The position numbers and the translations under genes are program-made. A stretch of 64,000 nt of DNA from Magnetococcales bacterium. Its GTDB lineage: Bacteria > Pseudomonadota > Magnetococcia > Magnetococcales > Magnetaquicoccaceae. The number at the start of each line of letters is the position of its first letter. Within the stretch, counting starts at the first letter, position 1. Where the stretch lies: the NCBI GenBank assembly GCA_011089965.1, contig JAANAU010000013.1:1-64000 (forward strand), given 5' to 3'. Positions 26,379 through 35,781 of the stretch are shown piece after piece. The notes beneath the pieces were generated by a model that saw only the letters and a list, made by a program, of their open reading frames with translations, ran no database searches and had not been told where the DNA came from.

Positions 26379-27259
26379 AAACATTAGAGACATGTGTGGG
26401 CAATACACCACTGGTGGACTTGACCCGATTGACCGCATCCTTGCGCGGTACACGCATTCTGGTCAAACTGGAAGGCAACAACCCTGCCGGATCGGTCAAA
26501 GACCGGGCGGCTTTGAGTCTGTTTGAAGGAGCCGAAAGACGTGGCATCCTGCAACCCGGCAGACGCATCATCGAACCAACCAGCGGCAATACCGGCATTG
26601 CCTTGGCCATGATCGCCGCCCGCAAAGGGTATTCGATAACATTGGTTATGCCTGAAAACATGACCCTGGAACGACGGGCAATCATGCAGGCATATGGTGC
26701 CCAGTTGGAATTGACCCCGGAAGCCGGCAGCATGGAAGGGGCGATTGATCGGGCACGGGCCATGGTGGAGGCTGGCGAAGGGATCTCGTTTGATCAATTC
26801 TCCAATCCCGACAACTGGTTGGCCCACTATCGGACCACAGGACCGGAAATCTGGATGCAGACCAATGGTCAGGTGACCCATTTTGTCAGCGCCATGGGAA
26901 CCACCGGCACCATCATGGGGGTATCCCGCGCCCTGAAAGAGCGCCATGCCGGAATTCAGATCATCGGCGTGCAGCCGGATGCCGAATCGCGCATTCCGGG
27001 TATTCGCCGCTGGCCAAAAGAGTATCTGCCCAAGATCTTTGAGCCGCAACGGGTGGATCGGATCCTGGATGTCCACGAAGAGGAAGCCAAGGCAGTGACC
27101 CATCGTCTGGCACGAGAAGAAGGGATCTTTGCCGGTCACTCGGCAGGCGGGGCAGTGGCAGCAGCCATGCGGCTGGCCGAAGAGTTGACCGAACCGGGCA
27201 TGATCGTCACGGTTCTGCCGGATCGTGGAGATCGTTATCTCTCCAGTTCGTTGTTCTGA
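26375..27259 (+). CDS. cysM: Cysteine synthase B
   Basis: A 294-residue PLP enzyme. NPAGSVKDRAAL carries the PLP Lys, PTSGNTGIALAMIAA is the substrate loop, and SAMGTTGTIMGVSRAL binds the cofactor phosphate. The length and the C-terminal FAGHSAGGAVAAAMRL fit CysM rather than CysK. The enzyme makes cysteine from O-acetylserine and sulfide, or S-sulfocysteine from thiosulfate. Its ATG overlaps the mtfA stop, so it is translated with that operon. Other sulfur genes (metX, cysB, a TusE-like gene) lie 26-31 kb away. Confidence 0.95.
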   Translation: MKTLETCVGNTPLVDLTRLTASLRGTRILVKLEGNNPAGSVKDRAALSLFEGAERRGILQPGRRIIEPTSGNTGIALAMIAARKGYSITLVMPENMTLERRAIMQAYGAQLELTPEAGSMEGAIDRARAMVEAGEGISFDQFSNPDNWLAHYRTTGPEIWMQTNGQVTHFVSAMGTTGTIMGVSRALKERHAGIQIIGVQPDAESRIPGIRRWPKEYLPKIFEPQRVDRILDVHEEEAKAVTHRLAREEGIFAGHSAGGAVAAAMRLAEELTEPGMIVTVLPDRGDRYLSSSLF

Positions 27260-27289
27260 AACCGAATCGAGACATGGAGAAGTCCGGAG

Positions 27290-29287
27290 ATGGGGATTGC
27301 CACGGATCTGATCATCATTGTTCTGGTTGCGTTGTTGGGGGGTGGGATTGCCCATCTGTTCCGGCAACCTCTGATCCTCGGCTATATCCTGGCCGGCATC
27401 GCGGTTGGCCCGCATACCGGCGGCGTGACCATCACCCAGATTCACGATATCGAACTGTTGGCCGAGATCGGGGTGGCGCTGTTGCTGTTTGCCCTGGGAT
27501 TGGAGTTTTCATTTCAGGAGTTGCGCCCGGTCCGCCGGGTGGCCCTGATCGGCACTCCCCTGCAACTGGCTGCCAGCCTGTTGTTGGGGTATGGTCTGGG
27601 GCGTCTGGCCGGACTCTCCTGGAATGTGAGCCTGTGGTTCGGAGCCATGGTGGCCTTGTCCAGCACCATGGTGATCCTGAAAACCTTGATGAATCAGGGT
27701 TGGATGGGCACCCTCTCCAGCCGCGTGATGATCGCCATGCTGATCGTGCAGGATCTGGCGGTCGTACCGATGATGATCATCCTGCCCCAACTGGACAATC
27801 CGGACATGGGTTTGCAGATCCTGGGTTGGGCAGCCCTCAAGGCCGTACTGTTTCTGGTGGTGATGGTGGTCGTGGGCACACGCCTGTTGCCATGGCTGAT
27901 GGGTCGGATTGCCCGGTGGAACTCCCGCGAAATGTTTATGCTCTCCTTGCTGGCCGTGGGGCTGGGCGTGGGATATGCCACCTGGCTGGTCGGTCTCTCT
28001 TTTGCTCTGGGTGCCTTTGTCGCCGGTATGGTACTGGCCGGCTCCCATTATGGCCATCAGGCATTGAGCGATATCACGCCGGTACGGGATCTGTTTGCCA
28101 TGCTCTTTTTCGTGTCAGTGGGCATGATGCTGGATCCAGCTTTTCTGCTGGATCACCTGGGGCTGGTGGCCTGGCTGGTCGTGCTGGTGAGTCTGGGCAA
28201 AGGGGCAATCTTTTTTGGCGTGGCCCGTCTGTTCGGCTATGGCAATGTCGTGCCCTGGGCCATGGGGTTGGGGCTGTTCCAGATCGGTGAGTTCGCCTTT
28301 GTGATTGCCCGAATCGGCCATGCGGACGGGGCACTGGATCGGAATGCCTATGCCCTCTTTTTGACGGTGACCATCGTGACCATGCTGTTGACCCCGCTCA
28401 TCTCCAGCATGACCGGACCGCTCTATGCCTGGATGCGGCAACGTCATCCGAAAAGTCCACGCACCACCATCACTTTGCCCACCGAAAAGCTGCACGATCA
28501 TGTGATCGTGATTGGGGCGGGCCGGGTGGGACGCCAGGTGGTGGAGCTGTTGGGACGGGCAGGGGTCACCCGCATTGCCGTGGAAGCCGACTCACACCGG
28601 CTGGAACAGGCCCAACAGGCTGGGCTGCCGGTGGTCTATGGCGATGCCACTCAGGAGACCATCCTGCACGCAGTCGGCCTGAAACAGTGCCGCCTGCTGA
28701 TCGTTACCCTCCCGGATCTGATCTCCTCCCGCACCGTGGTGGCCAGAGTCAAAGCACTGGCCCCCTCACTGCGCATCATCTCGCGGGTTTCCGGAGAAGA
28801 ACAGATCGATCAACTGCGTGAACTGGGGGCACCGGATGTGGTTTGGCCCCATCTGGAAGGGGGGCTGGAGATCTCACGGCTCGCCTTGACCCGCCTGGGT
28901 GTACCACCCGGGGCCATTCACCGTCTGGTCTGGGAAGCACGAGACCGCTGCTATGCCGACGTGGGCGACCCGGAAACCACCCCCTTGTTCCCGCCCCCAC
29001 ACCAGGCGGAAGCCTCCCTGCTGGATCTGGCATGGATTCCGATCCAGCAGGGTTCTGACCTGGACAGCCAAACCATTGGCACCATCGATGTGCGCAAAAA
29101 CAGCGGTGTGGCCATTCTGAGCATCTGGCGTCACGGCGCGTTCATCCACAATCCCGGTGCCGACTTCTGTCTGGCTGCTGGCGATCTGGTGGCCATTGTC
29201 GGCCCGGACCAGGGACGCAACCAGTTCCTGGTTTGGTCAACCCAGCCAGCCATTGCCACGGCACCCGGCTTCGACCACTCTTCTTGA
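27290..29287 (+). CDS. Kef-type CPA2 cation:proton antiporter with TrkA domains
   Basis: A 665-residue protein. About 390 residues form a CPA2 Na+/H+ exchanger domain with a dozen membrane segments ([58 protein letters not shown]). Then comes a TrkA-N/RCK domain ([20 protein letters not shown], then [15 protein letters not shown]) and a TrkA-C domain at the end. This matches KefB/KefC and YbaL-like K+ efflux systems gated by nucleotide or glutathione adducts. No KefF/KefG partner is next to it. It starts 30 nt after cysM. The ion is likely K+, by family only. Confidence 0.92.
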   Translation: MGIATDLIIIVLVALLGGGIAHLFRQPLILGYILAGIAVGPHTGGVTITQIHDIELLAEIGVALLLFALGLEFSFQELRPVRRVALIGTPLQLAASLLLGYGLGRLAGLSWNVSLWFGAMVALSSTMVILKTLMNQGWMGTLSSRVMIAMLIVQDLAVVPMMIILPQLDNPDMGLQILGWAALKAVLFLVVMVVVGTRLLPWLMGRIARWNSREMFMLSLLAVGLGVGYATWLVGLSFALGAFVAGMVLAGSHYGHQALSDITPVRDLFAMLFFVSVGMMLDPAFLLDHLGLVAWLVVLVSLGKGAIFFGVARLFGYGNVVPWAMGLGLFQIGEFAFVIARIGHADGALDRNAYALFLTVTIVTMLLTPLISSMTGPLYAWMRQRHPKSPRTTITLPTEKLHDHVIVIGAGRVGRQVVELLGRAGVTRIAVEADSHRLEQAQQAGLPVVYGDATQETILHAVGLKQCRLLIVTLPDLISSRTVVARVKALAPSLRIISRVSGEEQIDQLRELGAPDVVWPHLEGGLEISRLALTRLGVPPGAIHRLVWEARDRCYADVGDPETTPLFPPPHQAEASLLDLAWIPIQQGSDLDSQTIGTIDVRKNSGVAILSIWRHGAFIHNPGADFCLAAGDLVAIVGPDQGRNQFLVWSTQPAIATAPGFDHSS

Positions 29288-29350
29288 CTTTTAACAATAG
29301 TCAATCACAGTCGCTACCCAGTGCCATGACCGCCGACGTGACCACACCTG

Positions 29351-31030
29351 TTACAACTTCTGTTCGATCTTGCTCCAGGCATCCCGCAATCCGACCGTGC
29401 GATTGAACACCGGCGCACCCGGACAGGAGTCCCGATCCCGATGAAAATAACCCAAACGCTCAAACTGATATGGCAAAGCAACCGACTCCTCAGCCAGGAT
29501 CGGCTCAAAACGACAGCCGCTCACAATCTCCATGGAGTCGGGATTGACATGATCCACGATCTCACCTTTCAAGGCATCAGGCTCCGGCATGGTGAACAAC
29601 GGAGCATACAAACGCACCTCTCCCACAACCGAACGGGTGGCTGAAACCCAATGAATCACACCCGCCACCTTGCGACCCACAGGATTGGCATTCAAGGTGG
29701 CTGGATCGTGTTCGCAACGCAACTCCACGATCTCTCCTGTCACCGGATCCTGGATCACCTCGCGACAGCGTATCACATAGGCATTGCGCAAACGCACCTC
29801 GCCTCCGGTCACCAACCGCTTGTACTGTTTGGGCGCGGTTTCGCGAAAATCCTCCTGCTCGATAAACAGCTCACGGGTGAAACAGATCGTCCGTTTGCCC
29901 ATGGCCTCGTTCTGCGGATGGATGGGAGCGGTCAAAAACTCTTCATGCCCTTCCGGCCAGCTCTCGATCACCACCTTCAAGGGCCGCAGCACGGCCATGG
30001 TCCGTGGGGAACGGGCCTCCAGATCACTGCGCAGACAGTTTTCCAATAACGCCAACTCCACCCGGTTGGGGGATTTGGAGATCCCGATGCACCGACAAAA
30101 CTCCCGGATCGACTCCGGAGTATACCCCCGTCGCCGCAATCCGGAGATGGTTGGCATGCGCGGATCATCCCAGCCGGCCACCATGCCCGATTGGACCAGG
30201 GCATTGAGCTTGCGCTTGCTCATCACCGTGTATTCCAGTGAGAGCCGGGAAAACTCGATCTGACGCGGACGACACGGCAGATCCAACTGATCGAGGATCC
30301 AATCATACAGTGGACGATGGTCCTCAAACTCCAGAGTGCAGAGCGAATGGGTCACACACTCCAAGGCATCCGAAATCCCATGCGCATAATCATAGGTGGG
30401 ATAGATGACCCACGCATGACCGGTACGATGGTGCTCGACCCGTCGGATCCGATACAAGGCAGGGTCGCGCATGTTCATGTTGGGAGAGGCCATGTCGATT
30501 CTGGCCCGCAACACCCGCGCCCCGTCCGGGAACTCCCCGGCCCGCATCCGCCGGAACAGATCCAGATTCTCTTCCACCCCACGGTCGCGATACGGACTGT
30601 CACGTCCAGGTTCGGTCAATGTGCCGCGATACTCCCGCATGGCACTCGGGGAGAGATCACAGACATACGCCTTGCCTTTGAGAATCAACTCCTCGGCATA
30701 ATGATACAACGGCTCAAAATAATCCGACGCAAAATATTTGCGCTCCTCCCAGTCAAAGCCCAGCCAACGGACATCCTCCTGGATTGCATCCACATATTCG
30801 ACATCCTCTTTTTCCGGATTGGTATCGTCGAAACGCAGATTGCACTGCCCGCCCGCATGTTCCGCTGCCACGCCGAAATTCAAACAGATGGATTTGGCAT
30901 GACCAATATGCAGATAACCATTTGGTTCCGGAGGGAAACGGGTCTGAAGCCGCCCGCTGTTCACTCCGTTTTTCAGATCCTGGTCAATGATATCGCGTAT
31001 GAAGTCCGCGCTTTCGAGGGAATCAGTCAT
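29351..31030 (-). CDS. glnS: Glutaminyl-tRNA synthetase
   Basis: A 559-residue class I aminoacyl-tRNA synthetase. The HIGH signature is in [20 protein letters not shown] and the KMSKS loop is VMSKRKL. Further GlnRS segments are [20 protein letters not shown] and [20 protein letters not shown]. The C-terminal beta-barrel anticodon-binding part is complete. A direct GlnRS implies that Gln-tRNA is made without GatCAB for this tRNA. It follows a coiled-coil gene after 65 nt on the same strand. Confidence 0.96.
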   Translation of the reverse strand: MTDSLESADFIRDIIDQDLKNGVNSGRLQTRFPPEPNGYLHIGHAKSICLNFGVAAEHAGGQCNLRFDDTNPEKEDVEYVDAIQEDVRWLGFDWEERKYFASDYFEPLYHYAEELILKGKAYVCDLSPSAMREYRGTLTEPGRDSPYRDRGVEENLDLFRRMRAGEFPDGARVLRARIDMASPNMNMRDPALYRIRRVEHHRTGHAWVIYPTYDYAHGISDALECVTHSLCTLEFEDHRPLYDWILDQLDLPCRPRQIEFSRLSLEYTVMSKRKLNALVQSGMVAGWDDPRMPTISGLRRRGYTPESIREFCRCIGISKSPNRVELALLENCLRSDLEARSPRTMAVLRPLKVVIESWPEGHEEFLTAPIHPQNEAMGKRTICFTRELFIEQEDFRETAPKQYKRLVTGGEVRLRNAYVIRCREVIQDPVTGEIVELRCEHDPATLNANPVGRKVAGVIHWVSATRSVVGEVRLYAPLFTMPEPDALKGEIVDHVNPDSMEIVSGCRFEPILAEESVALPYQFERLGYFHRDRDSCPGAPVFNRTVGLRDAWSKIEQKL

Positions 31031-31095
31031 GATGGAAACGTACCGGCAGTTCGAGGGTGATTCATGAGTTGAATTTCAAAATGCAAGAAACACAC

Positions 31096-31464
31096 CTACT
31101 CTGAATGGCCACTCACCGCCATCCGGCGCATCAACTCCTCCTGGCGATCTGCCAACAGATGCAAACGGGTGTGAATATCGGTCAGGGTCATGTTCAGAGA
31201 GTTCAGCAACTCGTTCTGATTGGCAAAAATGCGATTGCTCTCCTCCTCCTGCTCTTCGGCCTTGCGCAACAACTCCTCTTGCTGGGAGATCAACTCGGGC
31301 AGAGCGGAGGTGCATTGTTCATAACGGGCACGGGTGGTCCGTTCCAATTCATCCATGCGTGCCACCAGTGTGGCATGACGCTGATAGAGTTGATCGACCC
31401 GGACATGCAACTCGCCCGCAATCGCATCACACCCCATGGGAAAGAAACGCTTCTCTTTGGCCAT
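31096..31464 (-). CDS. Unknown coiled-coil protein
   Basis: A 122-residue soluble protein made mostly of a long coiled coil (YQRHATLVARMDELERTTRA, ISQQEELLRKAEEQEEESNR, LTDIHTRLHLLADRQEELMR). GGAGG lies 5 nt before the ATG. It lies between the FlhB-C-like gene and glnS on one strand. I do not recognise it. Its position behind an export-apparatus-like protein makes a flagellar role possible. Confidence 0.65.
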   Translation of the reverse strand: MAKEKRFFPMGCDAIAGELHVRVDQLYQRHATLVARMDELERTTRARYEQCTSALPELISQQEELLRKAEEQEEESNRIFANQNELLNSLNMTLTDIHTRLHLLADRQEELMRRMAVSGHSE

Positions 31465-31517
31465 CACCGCCTCCCGGAATTGATTTTTCGCAAGAGCCGC
31501 ACTCTAGCATGCCTTAA

Positions 31518-31829
31518 TCAATTCGGGAAGCTTTTGTTCATGCGATAGACATAGGCCAACACCTCAGCCACGGCCTTGTACAGGGTTGGCGGAATGGTTT
31601 CACCCACCGGGATCTTGCCCAGCAGATCGACCAGATCCGGATCTTCCATCATGGTGACCCCGGCATCACGTGCCTTTTTCATGATGGTTTCGGCAATCAG
31701 ACCGCGCCCGGAAGCGGTGACGCGCGGGGCTGTATCCTGTTGACGCTGATAGCGCAATGCCACTGCCTTGCGCCGATACAAAGCCCGCGCACCGGCGTTC
31801 TCCCCTCCCCCCTCTTTGGAATCGCTCAT
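31518..31829 (-). CDS. FlhB C-terminal-like protein (FlhX type)
   Basis: A 103-residue protein equal to the cytoplasmic C-terminal half of the flagellar export switch FlhB. RRKAVALRYQRQQDTAPRVT, ASGRGLIAETIMKKARDAGV, DPDLVDLLGKI and IPPTLYKAVAEVLAYVYRMN follow FlhB(C) in order. The NPTH autocleavage site of FlhB is absent, so it resembles the already-cleaved fragment. Such FlhX proteins can replace the C-terminal part of FlhB in export switching. It follows the CorA-like gene by 24 nt. No full flhB is in the window. Confidence 0.85.
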   Translation of the reverse strand: MSDSKEGGGENAGARALYRRKAVALRYQRQQDTAPRVTASGRGLIAETIMKKARDAGVTMMEDPDLVDLLGKIPVGETIPPTLYKAVAEVLAYVYRMNKSFPN

Positions 31830-31853
31830 GTTCCCAGTCACCCCATCCCCGGC

Positions 31854-32870
31854 CTACAACCAACCAAACCGCCGAAAGAGCCACAACTCGCACAGCCCCA
31901 CCCCGAGCAACAACAATCCCTCCATGGTGAATCCATGCTCGGTGGGAAACCAATGGCTGTCGGCATTCAGATACAAACCACTGACATTGCTGCCAAACCA
32001 ACCCACAATAAAGGAAAGCGGCATGAAAAAGACCGACATCATGGTCAATTTGAACACGAGATTGTTCAACCCCTCATTGATGGCATTGGCCACCGAATCC
32101 TGAATGATCCCGGCAGTGTCACGGATCTCATCCAGATCTTCCATATGCCGGGTGGTTTCGTTCACCACCTCCTGCAACCGGGGGTTGAACTCGGCACCCA
32201 CCCAGGGGGACTCCTCTCCCATCAATTTTATGATCGCCTCCCGTTGCGGTGCCAGATAACGCCGCAAGGCCACGGCAGCCACGCGCAGATCCCCCAACTG
32301 TTGACGGATACGCGGGCCATTGCGGCGGGTTTCCGAGGGTTCATGCGCGGTCAGGGTGTAATGTTCCATCTCATCCAGTTGCAGGCGCATCTTCTCCAGA
32401 ATCGGCTCCATGCGGGCAGTCAGATGCTCCAGCAGCGTCACCAACAGCTCTGCCGGGCTGTGAGGACCGCCCCGGCTCTCCAGGGCACGCCGCACCCCAT
32501 CGATGAAATGGATGCGCCGCCCGCGCACACTGATCACCCCGGTTCCGTCCACCCATACACGCAATGCCACCATGTCGTGAAAATCATGCCCGGCATTTTC
32601 ATTCACGATTCGCAACAGCAACACAGCCCCATTGCCAAAACGCACATAACGGGGACGGGTCTCTTCTGCCAGCAACACCTGGATGGCACCTGCCTCCAAA
32701 CCAGATCGCTGCCGGATCCAATCCAGGGCACCCGGGGCGGTCCGATTCAAATGCAACCAGTACGGTGCCAGCCCGTTCACCCCATGAGGGCTGACCCGCG
32801 ACCACTCGACCGCCTCCCCGCCTCCGTGGCCATCAAAATGCCAACCAAGAATCAATGGATTGGTATTCAT
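31854..32870 (-). CDS. CorA/ZntB-family divalent cation transporter 1
   Basis: A 338-residue protein. A large cytoplasmic domain (SGLEAGAIQVLLAEETRPRY, the helical willow ARMEPILEKMRLQLDEMEHY and IRDTAGIIQDSVANAINEGL) is followed by two membrane helices (MSVFFMPLSFIVGWFGSNV and LLLLGVGLCELWLF). The pore signature at the end of helix 1 is GSN, where CorA has GMN and ZntB mostly GVN. CorA proteins carry Mg2+, Co2+ or Ni2+; ZntB carries Zn2+. The altered middle residue points to the ZntB side, but ion choice is not certain. It is first in a minus-strand run with the FlhX-like gene. Confidence 0.88.
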   Translation of the reverse strand: MNTNPLILGWHFDGHGGGEAVEWSRVSPHGVNGLAPYWLHLNRTAPGALDWIRQRSGLEAGAIQVLLAEETRPRYVRFGNGAVLLLRIVNENAGHDFHDMVALRVWVDGTGVISVRGRRIHFIDGVRRALESRGGPHSPAELLVTLLEHLTARMEPILEKMRLQLDEMEHYTLTAHEPSETRRNGPRIRQQLGDLRVAAVALRRYLAPQREAIIKLMGEESPWVGAEFNPRLQEVVNETTRHMEDLDEIRDTAGIIQDSVANAINEGLNNLVFKLTMMSVFFMPLSFIVGWFGSNVSGLYLNADSHWFPTEHGFTMEGLLLLGVGLCELWLFRRFGWL

Positions 32871-33218
32871 CCGTCCTCATCTGGACTCCAAGTACAATAA
32901 GACATTGAGCATGATACGATAACTGACCCATGCAATTCACGGACCACTCACAATCAAACAATCCGGCAATCAACAATTTTAAATTTTATCTCTCCTTGCT
33001 CAGATAACTATAGATTATAAATTTCATCATACATACAACTTGACAAAATATAGAGGATCGTGTATTATGTTTCAATTAAGTTTCAAACAACAAAATCCTG
33101 TCCAGACTTTCTCAATTCACAATCCAATCGCCAAACATATACTCCATCGGACAACAGGTACGCACCGCTGTCGTGCCAAATCATTCAACAGAACGGCATC
33201 TCAAGGCAGGCCAAAGCC
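32871..33218. other. Divergent intergenic region, AT-rich
   Basis: No gene is seen. It is AT-rich between 32970 and 33060 and should contain divergent promoters for the CorA-like gene and the pilin-like gene. A plus-strand frame open from 33060 joins the pilin-like gene but has no recognisable content before 33219. Confidence 0.4.
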
Positions 33219-33656
33219 ATGAATATACCCCTCATCACCGCACTCGGTTCCGTCCTGACCATCCTGATTACCAGCGTCGGGTATTATGATTACCGCTACA
33301 GCCAACGCCTGGCCCAGACACAGAAGCTGGAAGAGCAACGCAACGAGGCACGCGAAGGGTTGCTGGAGTTGGCCAAACGTCAAGAAATTCATTTCTCCAC
33401 ACACAACACCTATACAACGGACCTGTCCGCACTCGGTTATACTGATATCGAGGATCTCAGCGTACTGACGCCGCATGGATGGTATCGATTGATCATTCCG
33501 TCTGCGGACAACACCCGTTTCATACTCGCCGCCGAACCCCAGGGAGAACAGACTGGAGATGCCAAATGCGGTGCCTTGACCTTCAGCAAGGAAGGTCAGG
33601 CCAAAGGAGCGCGCGGCAGTGACGGCACGGCCTGCTGGTCCAGCACACCCGATTGA
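33219..33656 (+). CDS. Pilin-like protein without type IV leader
   Basis: A 145-residue protein. An N-terminal membrane helix (LITALGSVLTILITSVGYY) passes into a basic, helical stretch (QRNEAREGLLELAKRQEIHF) and then a beta domain (GWYRLIIPSADNTRFILAAE, then a Cys pair in AKCGALTFSKE and GTACWSS). The C-terminal domain with its disulfide closely resembles type IV minor pilins of the PilE group. The usual prepilin leader (G-F-T-L-x-E) is missing, so PilD probably does not process it. It may be a pilin-derived membrane anchor protein. No other pilus gene is adjacent. Confidence 0.65.
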   Translation: MNIPLITALGSVLTILITSVGYYDYRYSQRLAQTQKLEEQRNEAREGLLELAKRQEIHFSTHNTYTTDLSALGYTDIEDLSVLTPHGWYRLIIPSADNTRFILAAEPQGEQTGDAKCGALTFSKEGQAKGARGSDGTACWSSTPD

Positions 33657-33712
33657 CCCCGCATATATTAAACCGCACCCATTTCGGGATACGTCGTTGA
33701 TGTCAAGGGGGT

Positions 33713-33859
33713 CCAGGGGCCTATGACCCCTGGTGGGATCCAAGGGCAAAGCCCTTGGTGGGGTTTGGGGCAACGCCCCAACAAAACAAATTACACATTC
33801 CAAAATGGTTTTGGTTTAAAACATTAAAACATTAAAATCCTGGGGGATGAATCCCCCAG
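33713..33859 (+). repeat. Array of four GC-rich hairpins
   Basis: Three perfect hairpins stand in a row: arms CCAGGGG/CCCCTGG (33713-33733), CCAAGGGC/GCCCTTGG (33740-33758) and TTGGGGC/GCCCCAA (33765-33781). After 58 AT-rich bases comes a fourth, CTGGGGG/CCCCCAG (33840-33859). No other copy lies in this window. It looks like a REP-type genomic repeat and may stop transcription between the pilin-like and mgtE genes. Confidence 0.7.
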
Positions 33860-33936
33860 ACCCCCTCTTTTCTTTCAATAATTGGATATTCATACTCGGC
33901 TCAGGAATCACCAAACAGCCTCTAAGGAAACATATA

Positions 33937-35769
33937 ATGGCCCAAGATCGCATCGGCGTCATGCTGGAGACGGTCACACGTCTGTATCGCAAGCAATCGC
34001 TGCCCCACCTGGAAAACCTGCTCGCCAAAAGTGCCGAACAGGATCTGACGGCTTTGTTCCGTCTGATGCGCGATGAGGAGAGCACACGGATTCTCACCCT
34101 CCTGCCACGCGCCAAGGCCGCACGGGTCTTGCGCACCCTCACCCTGGAACAACAAATCAAGATCGTCTCTTTGGCAGAAATGCGCGAGATCCAACCCATC
34201 CTGGAGGAGTTGACCGCAGATGAACTGACCCCGATTGCCGAACGCCTGGATAAATCCAAACAAAATCCACTGCACATCATCATCGCCATGCGGCAACTCC
34301 CTGCCAACATGATCGATGATCGCATGATGGGCCGGACAAATGGGGAAATCAACGCCTCTGACCTCCCTGCCGACGGGTCAACACAGCAATTATCATCAAC
34401 ATCCATCAACACGCGCCCGCCACAAAATCTGGAAAAGGCGCAAATCCTGGTCGAAAACATTACCACTCTGTATGCAAAACAGGCAACGCGCACCCTGCAA
34501 AACATCTTTGCCAAAGCCTATCCTGCCGATCTGGCCGCTGCCCTGGAGATGCTGCCCCAGGAACAGGTGGTGGAGCTTTTTCTGCTCATCCCTGACAACG
34601 ATCAGAAAGCCAGGGTCATCGGAGAACTGGAAGCCACACTGCAAACCGAAATCATTCGTTCCCTCCGCACCGAAACCATCGTGCCTATCGTTGTCTGTCT
34701 GGCACCAGACAAACGCACCGACCTGTTCAACCATCTGGACCAGGAACTGGCGGATACACTCCTCAATCAACTGGATCAAGAAACCAAATCCGAGGTTGAA
34801 AACCTGCTGAAATATCCGCCGGAGAGCGCGGGGGGCATGATGACCTCGCAATTTTTCGCCTTGCCGGAAGAGACCCTGGTCTCGGAAGCCATTGCCGCAG
34901 TACGCACCCTGCCCACCTATGAGATGGTCTTTTATCTCTATGTCACGGACGAATCAGGCCGGCTGACCGGCGTCAGTTCACTGCGTCAACTGCTGCTGGC
35001 CAACCCCCACAAACCGTTGCGGGAGATGATGAATCCCCGCGTGGTCAAGACCTACACCCATACCCCCCAGAATGAGGTGGTCGAGATGGTGCGCCACTAC
35101 CGGCTGTTGGGGGTCCCGGTGGTGGATGAAATGGAGGTCATGGTCGGCCTGGTGACCGTGGACGACATTTTTCCCGTGTTCCAGGAAGAGGTGACCGAAG
35201 ACATGTTGAAAATGGCCGGAGCACACAGCGATGAGATCTCTGCCGACTCCTCGTTGCCGATCATACGCATCCGCCTTCCGTGGCTGTTGTTGGTTCTGGT
35301 CGGTGGCATGGCCGGTGTGGGCATCTATCATTACTTTGAAAAAGAGGTACTGGAAATGATCTATCTGATCTATTTCCTGCCAGTGGTCACGGCCTTGGCT
35401 GGGAATGTCGGCAACCAGTCGGCCACAGTGGTCATCCGGGGATTGCGCACCGGAGAAATCAAGGTCAATGCCTTCTGGAAAATTTTCGTACGCGAAGTCG
35501 GGGCCGGAAGCCTGATGGGTCTACTGGCCGGGCTGCTGTTAGGATTGACCGCCTTTCTCATGTTCCAGAATATCGATCTGCTGGTAGTGATCACCGTCGC
35601 CGCAACGGTCACCATCACGCTGAGCAGCATGATTGCCACCACCGTGCCTTTGCTGCTGGTACGCAAAGGAGGCGATCCCACGGCATTGACCGGTCCCATG
35701 TTGACCACAATCATCGATGTCTCCGGTATTGCCAGCTACTTCTTGAGCGCACACATCTTTATCGACTGA
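33937..35769 (+). CDS. MgtE-type Mg2+ channel with duplicated N domain
   Basis: A 610-residue protein, about 160 longer than usual MgtE (450). The extra length is a second MgtE N domain: residues ~1-120 (YRKQSLPHLENLLAKS ... LRTLTLEQQIKIVSLAEM) and ~165-290 (YAKQATRTLQNIFAKAYPAD ... DLFNHLDQELADTLLN) are both superhelical N domains, joined by a polar linker. A tandem CBS pair follows (LVSEAIAAVRT; VVKTYTHTPQNEVVEM), then five membrane helices with GNVGNQSATVVIRGL and the pore Asp in LTTIIDVSGIASY. AAGGA lies 8 nt before the ATG. MgtE closes when Mg2+ fills the cytosolic domains. Confidence 0.9.
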   Translation: MAQDRIGVMLETVTRLYRKQSLPHLENLLAKSAEQDLTALFRLMRDEESTRILTLLPRAKAARVLRTLTLEQQIKIVSLAEMREIQPILEELTADELTPIAERLDKSKQNPLHIIIAMRQLPANMIDDRMMGRTNGEINASDLPADGSTQQLSSTSINTRPPQNLEKAQILVENITTLYAKQATRTLQNIFAKAYPADLAAALEMLPQEQVVELFLLIPDNDQKARVIGELEATLQTEIIRSLRTETIVPIVVCLAPDKRTDLFNHLDQELADTLLNQLDQETKSEVENLLKYPPESAGGMMTSQFFALPEETLVSEAIAAVRTLPTYEMVFYLYVTDESGRLTGVSSLRQLLLANPHKPLREMMNPRVVKTYTHTPQNEVVEMVRHYRLLGVPVVDEMEVMVGLVTVDDIFPVFQEEVTEDMLKMAGAHSDEISADSSLPIIRIRLPWLLLVLVGGMAGVGIYHYFEKEVLEMIYLIYFLPVVTALAGNVGNQSATVVIRGLRTGEIKVNAFWKIFVREVGAGSLMGLLAGLLLGLTAFLMFQNIDLLVVITVAATVTITLSSMIATTVPLLLVRKGGDPTALTGPMLTTIIDVSGIASYFLSAHIFID

Positions 35770-35781
35770 ACGAGGCCCAAC

